DNA from: 0-14-0-20-45-22 sp041645495
GTDB lineage: Bacteria; Fidelibacterota; UBA2242
Direction of reading: 5' to 3'
Assembly (NCBI GenBank): GCA_041645495.1
Contig: JBAZPZ010000045.1
Span: 1-16,106, forward strand
Length of the DNA: 16,106 bases
The position numbers and the translations under genes were made by a program. Below the pieces are notes generated by a model, which saw only the letters and a program-made list of their open reading frames with translations, was not told the DNA's origin and did not search any database. This document shows, in pieces, positions 8,053-15,895 of this stretch (position 1 is its first letter; the number at the start of each line of letters is the position of its first letter).

Positions 8053-9298
8053 AAATCTGAGCATTTCAGCTTTACTGATTTTCTTATTGGGAGGTTTTTT
8101 AATGCAATGTACCAACGGCCGACCGGCTCACAACCGGATTTTCCAGGAATTTGAAGCCAAAATCAAGACCATCGAAAATCCGCTCGAACGCCAGATCGCG
8201 GCCAATGAGCTGGTTCAGGCCATTCGGAAAGGCGATTATCCGATTTTCGAGAACGATTCCACGGTCGTCCTGCTTTATCAGGGCAATGACGACGACATCG
8301 CCATCAGCGGCGACATGACTCTCTGGGCCGACTTTAGCACGATGGCCGTCGTCCCCGGCACCGACCTGAAATACAAACGCTTTGTGCTGGAACCGGATGC
8401 TCGTCTGGAATACGGCTTTTCGATCACAAAAAACGGCTTTCCGTTTCCCGATCCGCTGAATCCGTACAAAGTGCTGAACGGTTTCGGCCCGTTTTCGGAG
8501 ATGGCGATGCCGAAATACGAACGCCATCCAATTTTCACGCCTTTTCAATACGGTAAAAAGAGCGATCTCAAGCGGGTCACCAAAATCGTCCACGAATCGC
8601 AGATTCTGGGCTATGCTCACGACGTTTTCGTCTATCTGCCGCCAAATTATTCCGCCACGCAAAAATATCCCGTTCTGTACCTGCAGGACGGCCAGGATTA
8701 CATCGAATTTTCGCACATTCCGGTTATGTTGGACGAATTGATCGGGAGCGGTAAAATCCGCCCGATGCTCGCCGTTTTCATTCAACCACCCAACCGCTTC
8801 AAGCCGGACATGCCGAACCGCATGACCGAGTACGGATTGAACGATAAGTACGTGACTTTCCTGTGCGACGAACTCGTACCGTTTATCGATAAAACTTACA
8901 GCACTCTTGCGAAGCCGTCCGCCCGGTTAGTTGCCGGTGATTCTTTCGGCGGACTGGTTTCCGTTTCCATTGGTTTTCACCGGTCGGATGTTTTCGGACT
9001 GGTTTACGGTCAGTCGGGCTATTATTCCTTTCACAAAGACAGTTTGATACACGAGATCGCCAGATCGGACAAAAAAGCTGTCCGCTTCCGGATCGATGTC
9101 GGCACCTACGAGCGCAAAGTCGGCGCGAACTTTTTGCCGCAATACGAAGGCGATTTTCTGGAAGCCGCCCGGCGTTTGAAGACCGTTCTGGCTGAAAAGG
9201 GCTACGACACGGTTTACAGAGAATATCACGAAGGGCACACCTGGGGCAACTGGCGGCGGCACCTGATCGATGTCCTGGAAGATTATTTCGGGAAATAA
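8045..9298 (+). CDS. Exported alpha/beta-hydrolase esterase, enterochelin-esterase-like
   Basis: A 417-residue putative carbohydrate or acyl esterase (Esterase D family, PF00756-like). Residues 1-21 form a hydrophobic signal sequence ending L-M-Q-C with Cys22; Gln at -1 makes lipidation uncertain. Residues about 55-160 form an N-terminal beta-sandwich like the CBM48/enterochelin-esterase N domain (I-S-G-D-M-T-L-W, then E-Y-G-F-S-I). The hydrolase domain begins near 178 with V-F-V-Y-L-P-P-N-Y and L-Y-L-Q-D-G-Q-D. The nucleophile is Ser300 in G-D-S-F-G-G, the catalytic His is probably His398 in H-E-G-H-T-W-G-N-W, and the acid may be Asp in I-D-V-G-T-Y-E. Context suggests removal of acyl decorations (acetyl, feruloyl or similar) from a glycan outside the cytoplasm. 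A second in-frame start with its own Shine-Dalgarno site (8102) would give a form without the signal. It ends 2 bases before the ROK gene. Confidence 0.82.
   Translation: MNKNLSISALLIFLLGGFLMQCTNGRPAHNRIFQEFEAKIKTIENPLERQIAANELVQAIRKGDYPIFENDSTVVLLYQGNDDDIAISGDMTLWADFSTMAVVPGTDLKYKRFVLEPDARLEYGFSITKNGFPFPDPLNPYKVLNGFGPFSEMAMPKYERHPIFTPFQYGKKSDLKRVTKIVHESQILGYAHDVFVYLPPNYSATQKYPVLYLQDGQDYIEFSHIPVMLDELIGSGKIRPMLAVFIQPPNRFKPDMPNRMTEYGLNDKYVTFLCDELVPFIDKTYSTLAKPSARLVAGDSFGGLVSVSIGFHRSDVFGLVYGQSGYYSFHKDSLIHEIARSDKKAVRFRIDVGTYERKVGANFLPQYEGDFLEAARRLKTVLAEKGYDTVYREYHEGHTWGNWRRHLIDVLEDYFGK
8089..8094 (+). promoter_or_regulatory. Internal Shine-Dalgarno site for a possible short esterase form
   Basis: GGGAGG is followed by a 7-base all-A/T spacer and an in-frame ATG at 8102 (Met20 of the long form). 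It overlaps codons for Gly-Gly, so it may exist only because of the encoded residues. If used, it would yield a protein lacking the signal peptide and starting M-Q-C-T-N. Confidence 0.4.
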
Positions 9299-9300
9299 AA

Positions 9301-10245
9301 ATGCCAGACCTGCGACTGGGAATCGACTACGGTGGAACGAATGTCAAATTCGGCGTTTTCGATGAAAACGGCGCCGAAATTGCCTTCCGGGAAGAGAAAC
9401 TTGCCGAGCTGAACCGCGACAGTCATCTACTCGAAAACCTGACCGCGACTGCGTGGCAATTCTCGCAAAAATTTCCGATCCGTTGTGGCGGGCTGGCGAT
9501 CAAAGGTTTGGTCAATGCGCGCACCGGTATTTTACACAATGACATCGGCGCCGGTCAATTGCTGGCCGGAGTTAATCTGAAACAGGCTTTCCGGGACGTG
9601 CTGGCGATTCCTTTCATCGTCGATAATGACGCCCGCGCTTACGCCTGGGGTGAATGGCGTTTCGGCGCAGGCAAAGGCAGTAATCCGCTGGCCTGCCTGA
9701 CGCTCGGCACCGGTTTCGGTTCGGCGCTGGTTCTCAACGGTGCTCCGTACGAAGGCATCGATCCTTCCAGCGGGTTGCTCGGCGGCCACATCAGTATCGA
9801 CCGGAACGGACCGCAATGTCCCTGCGGCAGTCGCGGTTGCTTGGAATCGTATTGCTCGGCGCCGGCTTTTAATCTGCGCGTCAAAGCGGCGCATCCGGAA
9901 CTGGAACGATATGCCGAAGCTCTGCCGGTTTTCTGCGAAGCATTTCGGCTCGGTAAGACGGAATATTCTCCAACGCTGAGAGCCTTTCAGCGGGATTTGG
10001 CGCTCGGCATCGTCAATATCGTGCACGCCTACGGCCCGGAAACGGTCGTGATCGGTGGCGGCGTCATGAATTCGGCGGACATCATCCTGCCGGAAGTCGT
10101 TGAAATGGTGCACGCGATGGCCTGGACTTTTCCGCGCAAAAACGTCAAGATCAAAGCCGCGGCGCTCGGCAATCGTGCGGCCGCACTCGGAGTGGCTTTT
10201 CATCCGTTACTCGAACAAACTTTCGACGGAAAAAATGCACAATGA
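9301..10245 (+). CDS. ROK family sugar kinase
   Basis: A 314-residue kinase of the ROK family, which phosphorylates hexoses such as glucose, fructose, mannose or allose with ATP. The N-terminal phosphate-binding motif is D9-Y-G-G-T-N14. The catalytic base is Asp110 in D-N-D-A-R-A. G-T-G-F-G-S forms the second phosphate loop. The zinc site is complete: His163 with C173-P-C175-G-S-R-G-C180. The sugar-binding E-x-G-H motif is altered: the sequence reads L-L-G-G-H (159-163), with Leu160 where Glu is expected, which points to an unusual substrate. There is no DNA-binding domain at the N-terminus, so it is a kinase rather than a ROK repressor. It shares an ATGA overlap with the PMI-like gene, suggesting they form a kinase-isomerase pair. 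Substrate not determinable from sequence. Confidence 0.88.
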   Translation: MPDLRLGIDYGGTNVKFGVFDENGAEIAFREEKLAELNRDSHLLENLTATAWQFSQKFPIRCGGLAIKGLVNARTGILHNDIGAGQLLAGVNLKQAFRDVLAIPFIVDNDARAYAWGEWRFGAGKGSNPLACLTLGTGFGSALVLNGAPYEGIDPSSGLLGGHISIDRNGPQCPCGSRGCLESYCSAPAFNLRVKAAHPELERYAEALPVFCEAFRLGKTEYSPTLRAFQRDLALGIVNIVHAYGPETVVIGGGVMNSADIILPEVVEMVHAMAWTFPRKNVKIKAAALGNRAAALGVAFHPLLEQTFDGKNAQ

Positions 10246-12086
10246 ATTCTAAAGTTGCCGATCCGTTCGTCGCGCCGATCCCGCAGAATGCCAAAGATTA
10301 TCCGCGCGGGTTGTACAATCCTTTACCGACATTCCGGATAAACGAAAAATCTATTACGAGCGGTTACGCGGCACTGGCGGAAACGCTCAGACATGAATTG
10401 GCCGACGGTTTGCGCGTGCTGGTTGTCGATGGTTATCAGGGCGTGGACTGGCCGGTGTTTCAGCAGAATCTGGCCGACGCTATGCAGAAATTGAGCATCG
10501 CGGCTGATTGGATTGACGTCGGTACTTGTTTGGCGGACGAAAAAATGTTTTTACCGAAAATCAAGCCATTTCTCGGCGGTGATGACCGTTTGTTCGGGAC
10601 GCAGTTTCCGTTCGGACCGGAAGTCTTTTTCGACGCCGAAAAGATCGCCGATCATCGCATCCGGGCGGCAATTCTGCGCAGTGAGGAGCTCGGCAAGTTG
10701 ACGATCTTCTACGGAACAGGCGCGGCGCTGATCGAATTGTGGGACAAATGCTGGTACATCGACATTCCCAAAGACGTTATCCAGGAAAACGCCAGGAAAA
10801 ATAAAATGCGCAACCTCGGCGCCGTTGCTTACAACGGTTTTGAGGAATTTTACAAACGCGCCTACTTCGTAGATTGGCCGGCGCTGAATCGTCTGAAGCG
10901 ACGCCTCCTGCCGCAGATCGACCGGCTGATCGACCTGCAGAATCCGGCGTGTCCGACGCAGATCGCCGGGACGGACTTTCACGCGGCTTTGCAGGAATTG
11001 TCCCGCTCCGCTTTCCGGGTGCGGCCGTGGTATTATTCCGGTCCGTGGGGTGGCAAATTCATGCAGGGGCATTTCGGCGTCCATCCTGACAAGGTCAACC
11101 TCTCCACCTCTTTTGAGATTATCACCCCCGAAAATGGCATCGTTTTGGAATCCACTCAAAACCGCCTCGAATTTTCCTTCGACTGTCTCATGTTTCAGGA
11201 AAGCGCAAATGTGCTGGGAGAGCCGGCCGCCCGGCAATTTGGCTGTGAATGGCCGATCCGGCTCGATTATCTCGACACGATCGACGGCGGCAATCTCTCG
11301 ACGCAGGTGCATCCGCGGCCGAATTATATCCGCCGCAATTTCGGTGAGACTTTTACGCAGGACGAATCCTATTATATCATCAATGCCAAGCCCGACGCGC
11401 GGGTTTACATCGGCGTGACTGACGACTGCGACCCGGACGAATTTTACCGCGCCGTGCAAAATTCCGTTGAAAACGGCGTCGAGATCGACATCGATAAATT
11501 TGCCAACAGCGAGCCGTCCAAACCACACGATCTTTTTCTGATTCCGAACGGCACGGTGCACGGAAGTGGCCGTAACAATCTGGTGCTGGAAATCAGCGCC
11601 ACGGCCTACATTTTCACTTTCAAGATTTACGACTGGATGCGCAAAGATCTGAACGGCAAACTGCGCCCGATCAACATCGAACGTGCCTGGAAAAACATCC
11701 GCTTTGAGCGTAACAGCCGCTACGTTAAGGAAAATCTGATCGCCAAACCCGAACTGATTGCCGAAGGCCCCGGCTGGAAAAAGTATCTGCTCGCCAGCCA
11801 GAAAGAAAACTGGTGGGCGGTGCACCGGGTAGAATTTGACGACGAATACGAAATGGAAACCAACGACACGGCTTTCGCCATCAATTTAGTCGCGGGCGAG
11901 AGTTGCCAAGTAACCACGGCCAACGGGCGGCAAATGCCGCTGGCCTGGGCGGAATCCATGATCATTCCCGCCGCGGCCGGTCATTTTAACGTCAAAAACA
12001 CCGGGAAAACGCCCTGCAAATTACTGCTCGTCTTCATCCGCCCGACCGTCGGAATCAGCGAGCCGCTGAACAATCCGAGTGAATAA
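10242..12086 (+). CDS. Class I mannose-6-phosphate isomerase-like protein with degenerate kinase-like N-terminal domain
   Basis: A 614-residue protein, much longer than the roughly 300-400 residues usual for class I PMIs. The C-terminal half (from about 270) is a double-cupin PMI with all four expected metal ligands visible: Gln355 and His357 in T-Q-V-H-P, Glu375 in D-E-S-Y-Y-I, and His440 in N-G-T-V-H-G-S. It would interconvert an aldose 6-phosphate (mannose 6-phosphate in the known family) and a ketose 6-phosphate. The N-terminal part, about residues 45-250, resembles a P-loop nucleoside/sugar kinase fold (L-V-V-D-G-Y-Q-G-V-D-W at 60-70), but the usual G-K-[ST] is absent, so ATP use is doubtful. 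Its role might be regulatory or substrate-binding. The ATGA overlap with the ROK kinase suggests the kinase supplies its substrate. Confidence 0.8.
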   Translation: MNSKVADPFVAPIPQNAKDYPRGLYNPLPTFRINEKSITSGYAALAETLRHELADGLRVLVVDGYQGVDWPVFQQNLADAMQKLSIAADWIDVGTCLADEKMFLPKIKPFLGGDDRLFGTQFPFGPEVFFDAEKIADHRIRAAILRSEELGKLTIFYGTGAALIELWDKCWYIDIPKDVIQENARKNKMRNLGAVAYNGFEEFYKRAYFVDWPALNRLKRRLLPQIDRLIDLQNPACPTQIAGTDFHAALQELSRSAFRVRPWYYSGPWGGKFMQGHFGVHPDKVNLSTSFEIITPENGIVLESTQNRLEFSFDCLMFQESANVLGEPAARQFGCEWPIRLDYLDTIDGGNLSTQVHPRPNYIRRNFGETFTQDESYYIINAKPDARVYIGVTDDCDPDEFYRAVQNSVENGVEIDIDKFANSEPSKPHDLFLIPNGTVHGSGRNNLVLEISATAYIFTFKIYDWMRKDLNGKLRPINIERAWKNIRFERNSRYVKENLIAKPELIAEGPGWKKYLLASQKENWWAVHRVEFDDEYEMETNDTAFAINLVAGESCQVTTANGRQMPLAWAESMIIPAAAGHFNVKNTGKTPCKLLLVFIRPTVGISEPLNNPSE

Positions 12087-12088
12087 AA

Positions 12089-13102
12089 ATGATAACCTCG
12101 AAGCCTGATTTTAACCGATTGGCGACCGCCGTGCATTACGCGGAACCCGACCGCTTGCCGCTGGCGGAATTGTGGGTCGATGCGGAGGTTAAAGCCACTT
12201 TTCTGGGCGACGTTTCTGCGGCTGAACTGGATTGCCGCGAAGTCGGTTTCAACGTTGCCAAAGATATCGAATTCTGGCACAAAGCCGGATATGATTACAT
12301 CCGCCTGACGCCGCGCTATGAATTTTTCCAACCGTGGCTGAAAGATACGGCGGCGGCCGATTTCGACGAGAAGTTGGATGTTTTTGTAAAAAGCATCGAC
12401 TACAGTGATGTTGAAAAGGCCGAAAAATTACTGCCGCCCGGCATGAAGGTGATCTTCGCTCCGGAAGGCGGCATATTCGAGCAGGCCTGGATGAATTTGG
12501 GTTATGAAAAATTCATGACCGACCTGTTCGAAAACCCGGAATATATCGGGCGGGTTTGCAACGTCATCGGCGCGGGTGTTCTGGCCATGTACCAAAAAAT
12601 TTGCAAGAGCGATTACGTCGGCGGCTTCTGGTTTTCGGATGACATCGCCTACACGGAAGCGCTGATCATGTCGCCTGCCGCGATCCGCAAATATCTATTT
12701 CCGTGGTACGAACGTTTTGCGCAATTGGCGAAGGCTAACGGCAAACTGTTTTTCTATCATTCCGACGGCAATCAGACGCCTTTGCTGGACGATTATATCG
12801 CCATGGGCTTCGACGCCATTCATCCCATCGAGCCGAAAGCCTGGGACATTGCCGAATTGAAAAAGCGCGTGCACGGCCGGCTGGCTCTGCTCGGCTCGGT
12901 TGACATGGATTATCCGCTGGTGCGCGGCACGACAGCCGAGATTCGGGAATATGTCAAAAAACGGATTATCGACATCGCACCCGGCGGCGGTTTTGCCATC
13001 GGTTCGAGCAATTCCGTGGCGAAATACGTGCCGGTTGAAAATTACCGGGCAATGTTGAAAGCCGTTGTGGATTTCGGCCAATATCCGATTTTGAAAGGTT
13101 AA
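12089..13102 (+). CDS. Uroporphyrinogen decarboxylase (URO-D) family protein, copy 2
   Basis: A 337-residue TIM-barrel protein of the same superfamily as the gene at 2142, but clearly diverged from it. Common landmarks are H224-S-D226-G-N, L-G-S-V-D, and A-P-G-G-G-F-A-I-G-S-S-N-S. It has Ser309 where copy 1 has Cys293, so the late Cys of MtaA-type zinc sites is missing. The N-terminus reads L-A-T-A-V-H-Y-A-E-P-D-R-L-P, the usual opening of this superfamily. No corrinoid-binding domain is fused to it, and no corrinoid protein gene is seen in the window. It begins 2 bases after the PMI-like gene and ends with a TAATG overlap with the PfkB kinase, which places it inside the sugar operon rather than in haem synthesis. 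Function unknown. Confidence 0.85.
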   Translation: MITSKPDFNRLATAVHYAEPDRLPLAELWVDAEVKATFLGDVSAAELDCREVGFNVAKDIEFWHKAGYDYIRLTPRYEFFQPWLKDTAAADFDEKLDVFVKSIDYSDVEKAEKLLPPGMKVIFAPEGGIFEQAWMNLGYEKFMTDLFENPEYIGRVCNVIGAGVLAMYQKICKSDYVGGFWFSDDIAYTEALIMSPAAIRKYLFPWYERFAQLAKANGKLFFYHSDGNQTPLLDDYIAMGFDAIHPIEPKAWDIAELKKRVHGRLALLGSVDMDYPLVRGTTAEIREYVKKRIIDIAPGGGFAIGSSNSVAKYVPVENYRAMLKAVVDFGQYPILKG

Positions 13103-14298
13103 TGACTTTGACTGCTAAATCTGAAATTATCGTCGCCGGTCACCTTTGCCTGGACATTATTCCGGAAATGTCCGCCGAGACGAACGGCAATCTTACCGAA
13201 CCCGGCAAACTGCTGGCGATCGGCCCGATGCATTATTCGCCCGGCGGCGCCGTCGCGAACGTCGGGATCGCTCTACACAAGATGGGAATTGCGACCCGGC
13301 TAATTGGCAAAGTCGGCAACGATCTGTTCGGTCGGGCAATAATCGAATATTTTAAAACTATCGATCTCGCTTTGCCGGAAAATATTATCGTCGCGGATTC
13401 GGACAGCACGTCCTACACGATCGTCGTAAATCCGCCGGGGCGCGACCGCACTTTCTGGCATCACGCCGGATGCAACGATTCGTTCGGCGCAGACGAAGTC
13501 GATCTGAGCGATCCAGGTGGAGCCCGCCTGTTTCATTTCGGTTACCCGCCGATCATGAAACGTATGTATGAAAATAATGGCGCCGAACTGGTGGCGCTTT
13601 TCCGAAAGGCGAAGAAGGTCGGACTGATCACGGCGTTAGACATGGCTTCCATCGATCCGAATTCGCCCGCCGGGAAAGCCAACTGGGCGAAAATTCTCGA
13701 CGATCTTCTGCCCTACGTCGATCTTTTCCTGCCGAGTTTGGACGAAATCCTGTTCATGACCGATCCGCAATTTTTCTGGAAATTATCCGAGATCTTACCC
13801 GACTTGACCGTCGCAATTAATGAAACGCTTTTGCAGAGAATTTCCGGCGGACTGATCAATCGGGGCGCCGCCGTCGTCGGCCTGAAACTCGGCCGGAACG
13901 GATTTTACCTGCGGACGGTGGCCGACCGCCAACGCCTGTCAGCCATCATACCGGATGCCGCCAACTGGGCGGGACGCGAATTGCTTTCGCCCTGTTTTCA
14001 AGTCGCGGAAAAAGGTACGACTGGTTCCGGTGATTGTACAATTGCCGGCTTTTTGGCGGCTTTTGTGAAAGGTTTGTCGCCGGAACAGACCATTAATTCA
14101 GCCGTCGGCGCCGGAGCCTGCAATGTCGAAGCGCTGGACGCCACTTCCGGCATTCCCGATTGGGAAACTTTGCAGGCCCGCATCAAATCAGGCTGGCCGA
14201 AACATCCGGTAACCGGCACCTTTCCGCACTGGCGCTGGAACGCAACCGACCGGCTCGCCTGCGGACCGGCCGACCAGAAACGTTGCAGTAAATCTTAA
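13102..14298 (+). CDS. PfkB family carbohydrate kinase
   Basis: A 398-residue ribokinase-fold sugar kinase. The N-terminal signature S-P-G-G-A-V-A-N-V has Gly48-Gly49, and the C-terminal signature G-T-T-G-S-G-D-C-T-I-A-G has catalytic Asp311. Between them are I-G-K-V-G-N-D-L-F-G and a lid segment S-T-S-Y-T-I-V-V. The protein is longer than the 300-330 residues common in the family. There is an insertion around 215-270 (from F-F-W-K-L to the G-G-L-I-N-R stretch), and about 40 residues follow the last helix, ending in a basic, Trp-rich tail. It shares one base with the upstream URO-D stop (TAATG) and has GAAAGG just before its start. With a downstream aldose-ketose isomerase and aldolase, the likely substrate is a ketose phosphorylated at C1, but this is inferred from gene order. 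Confidence 0.85.
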   Translation: MTLTAKSEIIVAGHLCLDIIPEMSAETNGNLTEPGKLLAIGPMHYSPGGAVANVGIALHKMGIATRLIGKVGNDLFGRAIIEYFKTIDLALPENIIVADSDSTSYTIVVNPPGRDRTFWHHAGCNDSFGADEVDLSDPGGARLFHFGYPPIMKRMYENNGAELVALFRKAKKVGLITALDMASIDPNSPAGKANWAKILDDLLPYVDLFLPSLDEILFMTDPQFFWKLSEILPDLTVAINETLLQRISGGLINRGAAVVGLKLGRNGFYLRTVADRQRLSAIIPDAANWAGRELLSPCFQVAEKGTTGSGDCTIAGFLAAFVKGLSPEQTINSAVGAGACNVEALDATSGIPDWETLQARIKSGWPKHPVTGTFPHWRWNATDRLACGPADQKRCSKS

Positions 14299-14301
14299 TA
14301 T

Positions 14302-14306
14302 AGAGG
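14302..14306 (+). promoter_or_regulatory. Shine-Dalgarno site of the cupin isomerase gene
   Basis: AGAGG lies 6 bases before ATG 14313, in the 14-base gap after the kinase stop. It fixes this start and means the isomerase need not rely wholly on coupled translation. Confidence 0.6.
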
Positions 14307-14312
14307 TACAGC

Positions 14313-14846
14313 ATGTCCGACCAAACAGCAGTCGCAGACGCCCGGATCAAAGCCGCCAAAATGCTGGCTTCGGCCGGGATCGTCATTACAAACAATGAAA
14401 TCAAAAAATTGGAAGTCGTCGATTTCGGTCTGAATCAACTGGAATCGCAGGGTCTGGAAATCGTGGTTTACGTCAATACCGACCGCTACTGCGCCAAGGA
14501 ATTGGTGCTGTTTCCGCACCAGACCTGCCCGGAACATCGGCATCCGGCGCACGACGGCCAATCCGGAAAAATGGAAACCTTCCGCTGTCGCCGTGGCAAA
14601 GTTTATCTCTATGTGAGCGGCGAACCGACCAAAGCGATCAAGGCCAAAGTTCCGGCCGGTTCGGAAAAATATTACACGGTTTTCCATGAAATCGAACTCA
14701 AACCGGGCGGACAATTCACGATTCCGCCGGACACTCTGCACTGGTTTCAGGCCGGCGTGGAAGGTGCGGTCGTTTCGGAATTTTCCAGCACCAGCCACGA
14801 CGAGAGCGACATTTTCACCGATCCGAATATCAGGCGCGTGGGGTAA
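14313..14846 (+). CDS. D-lyxose isomerase family cupin (D-lyxose/D-mannose ketol-isomerase type)
   Basis: A 177-residue single-domain cupin that matches the D-lyxose isomerase family (B. subtilis YdaE, E. coli Z5688), whose members interconvert D-lyxose with D-xylulose and, more weakly, D-mannose with D-fructose using a divalent metal. The ligand set is complete: His75 and His77 in E-H-R-H-P, Glu88 in K-M-E-T-F-R, and His143 in D-T-L-H-W-F. The start of the family domain, E-V-V-D-F-G-L, lies near residue 35. The length is close to the 167-residue YdaE. The neighbours (PfkB kinase upstream, mutarotase-like and aldolase downstream) support an aldose to ketose step before phosphorylation. Whether the in vivo substrate is lyxose, mannose or a modified sugar cannot be told from the sequence. 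Confidence 0.85.
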   Translation: MSDQTAVADARIKAAKMLASAGIVITNNEIKKLEVVDFGLNQLESQGLEIVVYVNTDRYCAKELVLFPHQTCPEHRHPAHDGQSGKMETFRCRRGKVYLYVSGEPTKAIKAKVPAGSEKYYTVFHEIELKPGGQFTIPPDTLHWFQAGVEGAVVSEFSSTSHDESDIFTDPNIRRVG

Positions 14847-14848
14847 AC

Positions 14849-15895
14849 ATGCAGTTATACGGCAAAACCTGGACGCGCCGGGAAATCGAAAAACGTATCG
14901 GCCGGATCGAACAGATCGGCGGCCTGAAACATTGCTATCTGGCGGGTGGCAAAGCCGAAGGCGTCGAACAGATTCAGGTACGCTCGGGCGCCGGTCTGTC
15001 TTATGAAATCAATGTTTCCCGCGGAATGGACATCGGATTGGCCGAATATTGCGGCTCGCCGTTGACCTGGCAATCGTCGAACGGCGTCGTTCATCCGGCG
15101 CATTGGCATGGCGGTCCGACCGATTGGCTGAAAACCGCGGTCGGCGGCTTGTTGATGACCTGCGGCCTGACACAGGTCGGCTCGCCCTGCACGGACGGCC
15201 CGGAAAATCTGCCTCTGCACGGCGATGCCCATCAACTTCCGGCGGAATTACTGTGCTGTGAAGGCGAATGGAACGGCGATGAATACGAAATGACGATCAA
15301 AGGGTGCATCCGGCAAAGCCGCATTTTCGGCGAAAATATCACGCTGACCCGCACGATCCAAAGTAAATTAGGTGAGAACCGGATCAGTATCGACGATAAG
15401 GTCAAAAATGTTGAATTTGCTCAGACGCCTCACATGCTTCTTTATCATTTTAATTTCGGCTTTCCCCTGATGACAGCAGAAACCGAAATTCAATTTCCAT
15501 CGCAGAAAGTCGTTGCCCGCGATAGCGATATTCCGATAGAAAATTTCAACCGCTGGCAGGAGCCGCAAAATGACTACCGCGAGCGGGTTTACTATCACGA
15601 AGAATTGGAAACAACAAATGGCACCGCCGCCGTAGTTATTCGCCAGCCGCATTTTCCGGTTGGAAATTCCACCAGACCAGTTACAGTGCGACTGTCATGG
15701 CAAACGGAAAATCTGCCGCGCTTAGTGCAATGGAAAATGCCGGGCGAAGGCATTTACGTGCTGGGCATCGAACCGGCCAATTGCCTGGTCGAAGGACGGG
15801 TCGCCGAGCGAAATCGCGGTACGTTGCAAATTTTGGAACCGGGCGAGTCGCGGCATTATGCACTTGCGCTGGAAGTTATTGAGGGAAACTTTTGA
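14849..15895 (+). CDS. DUF4432 / aldose 1-epimerase-like protein
   Basis: A 348-residue galactose-mutarotase-fold protein of the DUF4432 type. Landmarks are the N-terminal V-S-R-G-M-D-I-G-L segment at about 57-65, G-G-L-L-M-T-C-G-L-T-Q near 97-107, L-P-L-H-G-D-A-H-Q-L-P-A with a His pair near 125-130, and the late G-I-E-P-A-N-C with a Glu in the position typical of the mutarotase catalytic base. Family members are usually assumed to interconvert alpha and beta anomers or to act on related sugar substrates, but few have been tested. No signal peptide, so cytoplasmic. GGGG at 14840-14843 precedes the ATG, and the gap to the isomerase is 2 bases. The stop overlaps the next gene by 4 bases. A role in supplying the right anomer to the isomerase is plausible. 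Confidence 0.8.
   Translation: MQLYGKTWTRREIEKRIGRIEQIGGLKHCYLAGGKAEGVEQIQVRSGAGLSYEINVSRGMDIGLAEYCGSPLTWQSSNGVVHPAHWHGGPTDWLKTAVGGLLMTCGLTQVGSPCTDGPENLPLHGDAHQLPAELLCCEGEWNGDEYEMTIKGCIRQSRIFGENITLTRTIQSKLGENRISIDDKVKNVEFAQTPHMLLYHFNFGFPLMTAETEIQFPSQKVVARDSDIPIENFNRWQEPQNDYRERVYYHEELETTNGTAAVVIRQPHFPVGNSTRPVTVRLSWQTENLPRLVQWKMPGEGIYVLGIEPANCLVEGRVAERNRGTLQILEPGESRHYALALEVIEGNF
15881..15885 (+). promoter_or_regulatory. Shine-Dalgarno site deciding a TTG start
   Basis: GAGGG lies 6 bases before TTG 15892. This supports the non-ATG start of the partial aldolase gene, which otherwise has no in-frame ATG in the visible stretch. Confidence 0.6.

Noticed and set aside
9301..10245. A ROK-type transcriptional repressor such as NagC or XylR
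   Set aside because: There is no N-terminal helix-turn-helix; the protein begins directly with the kinase phosphate-binding motif at residue 9.
10551..11825. A 424-codon open frame on the minus strand inside the PMI-like gene, and similar long minus-strand frames at 2082-2978 and 7327-8115
   Set aside because: They are antisense to genes with clear family motifs, and their translations show no recognisable domains. They arise from the GC-rich codon pattern of the + strand genes.
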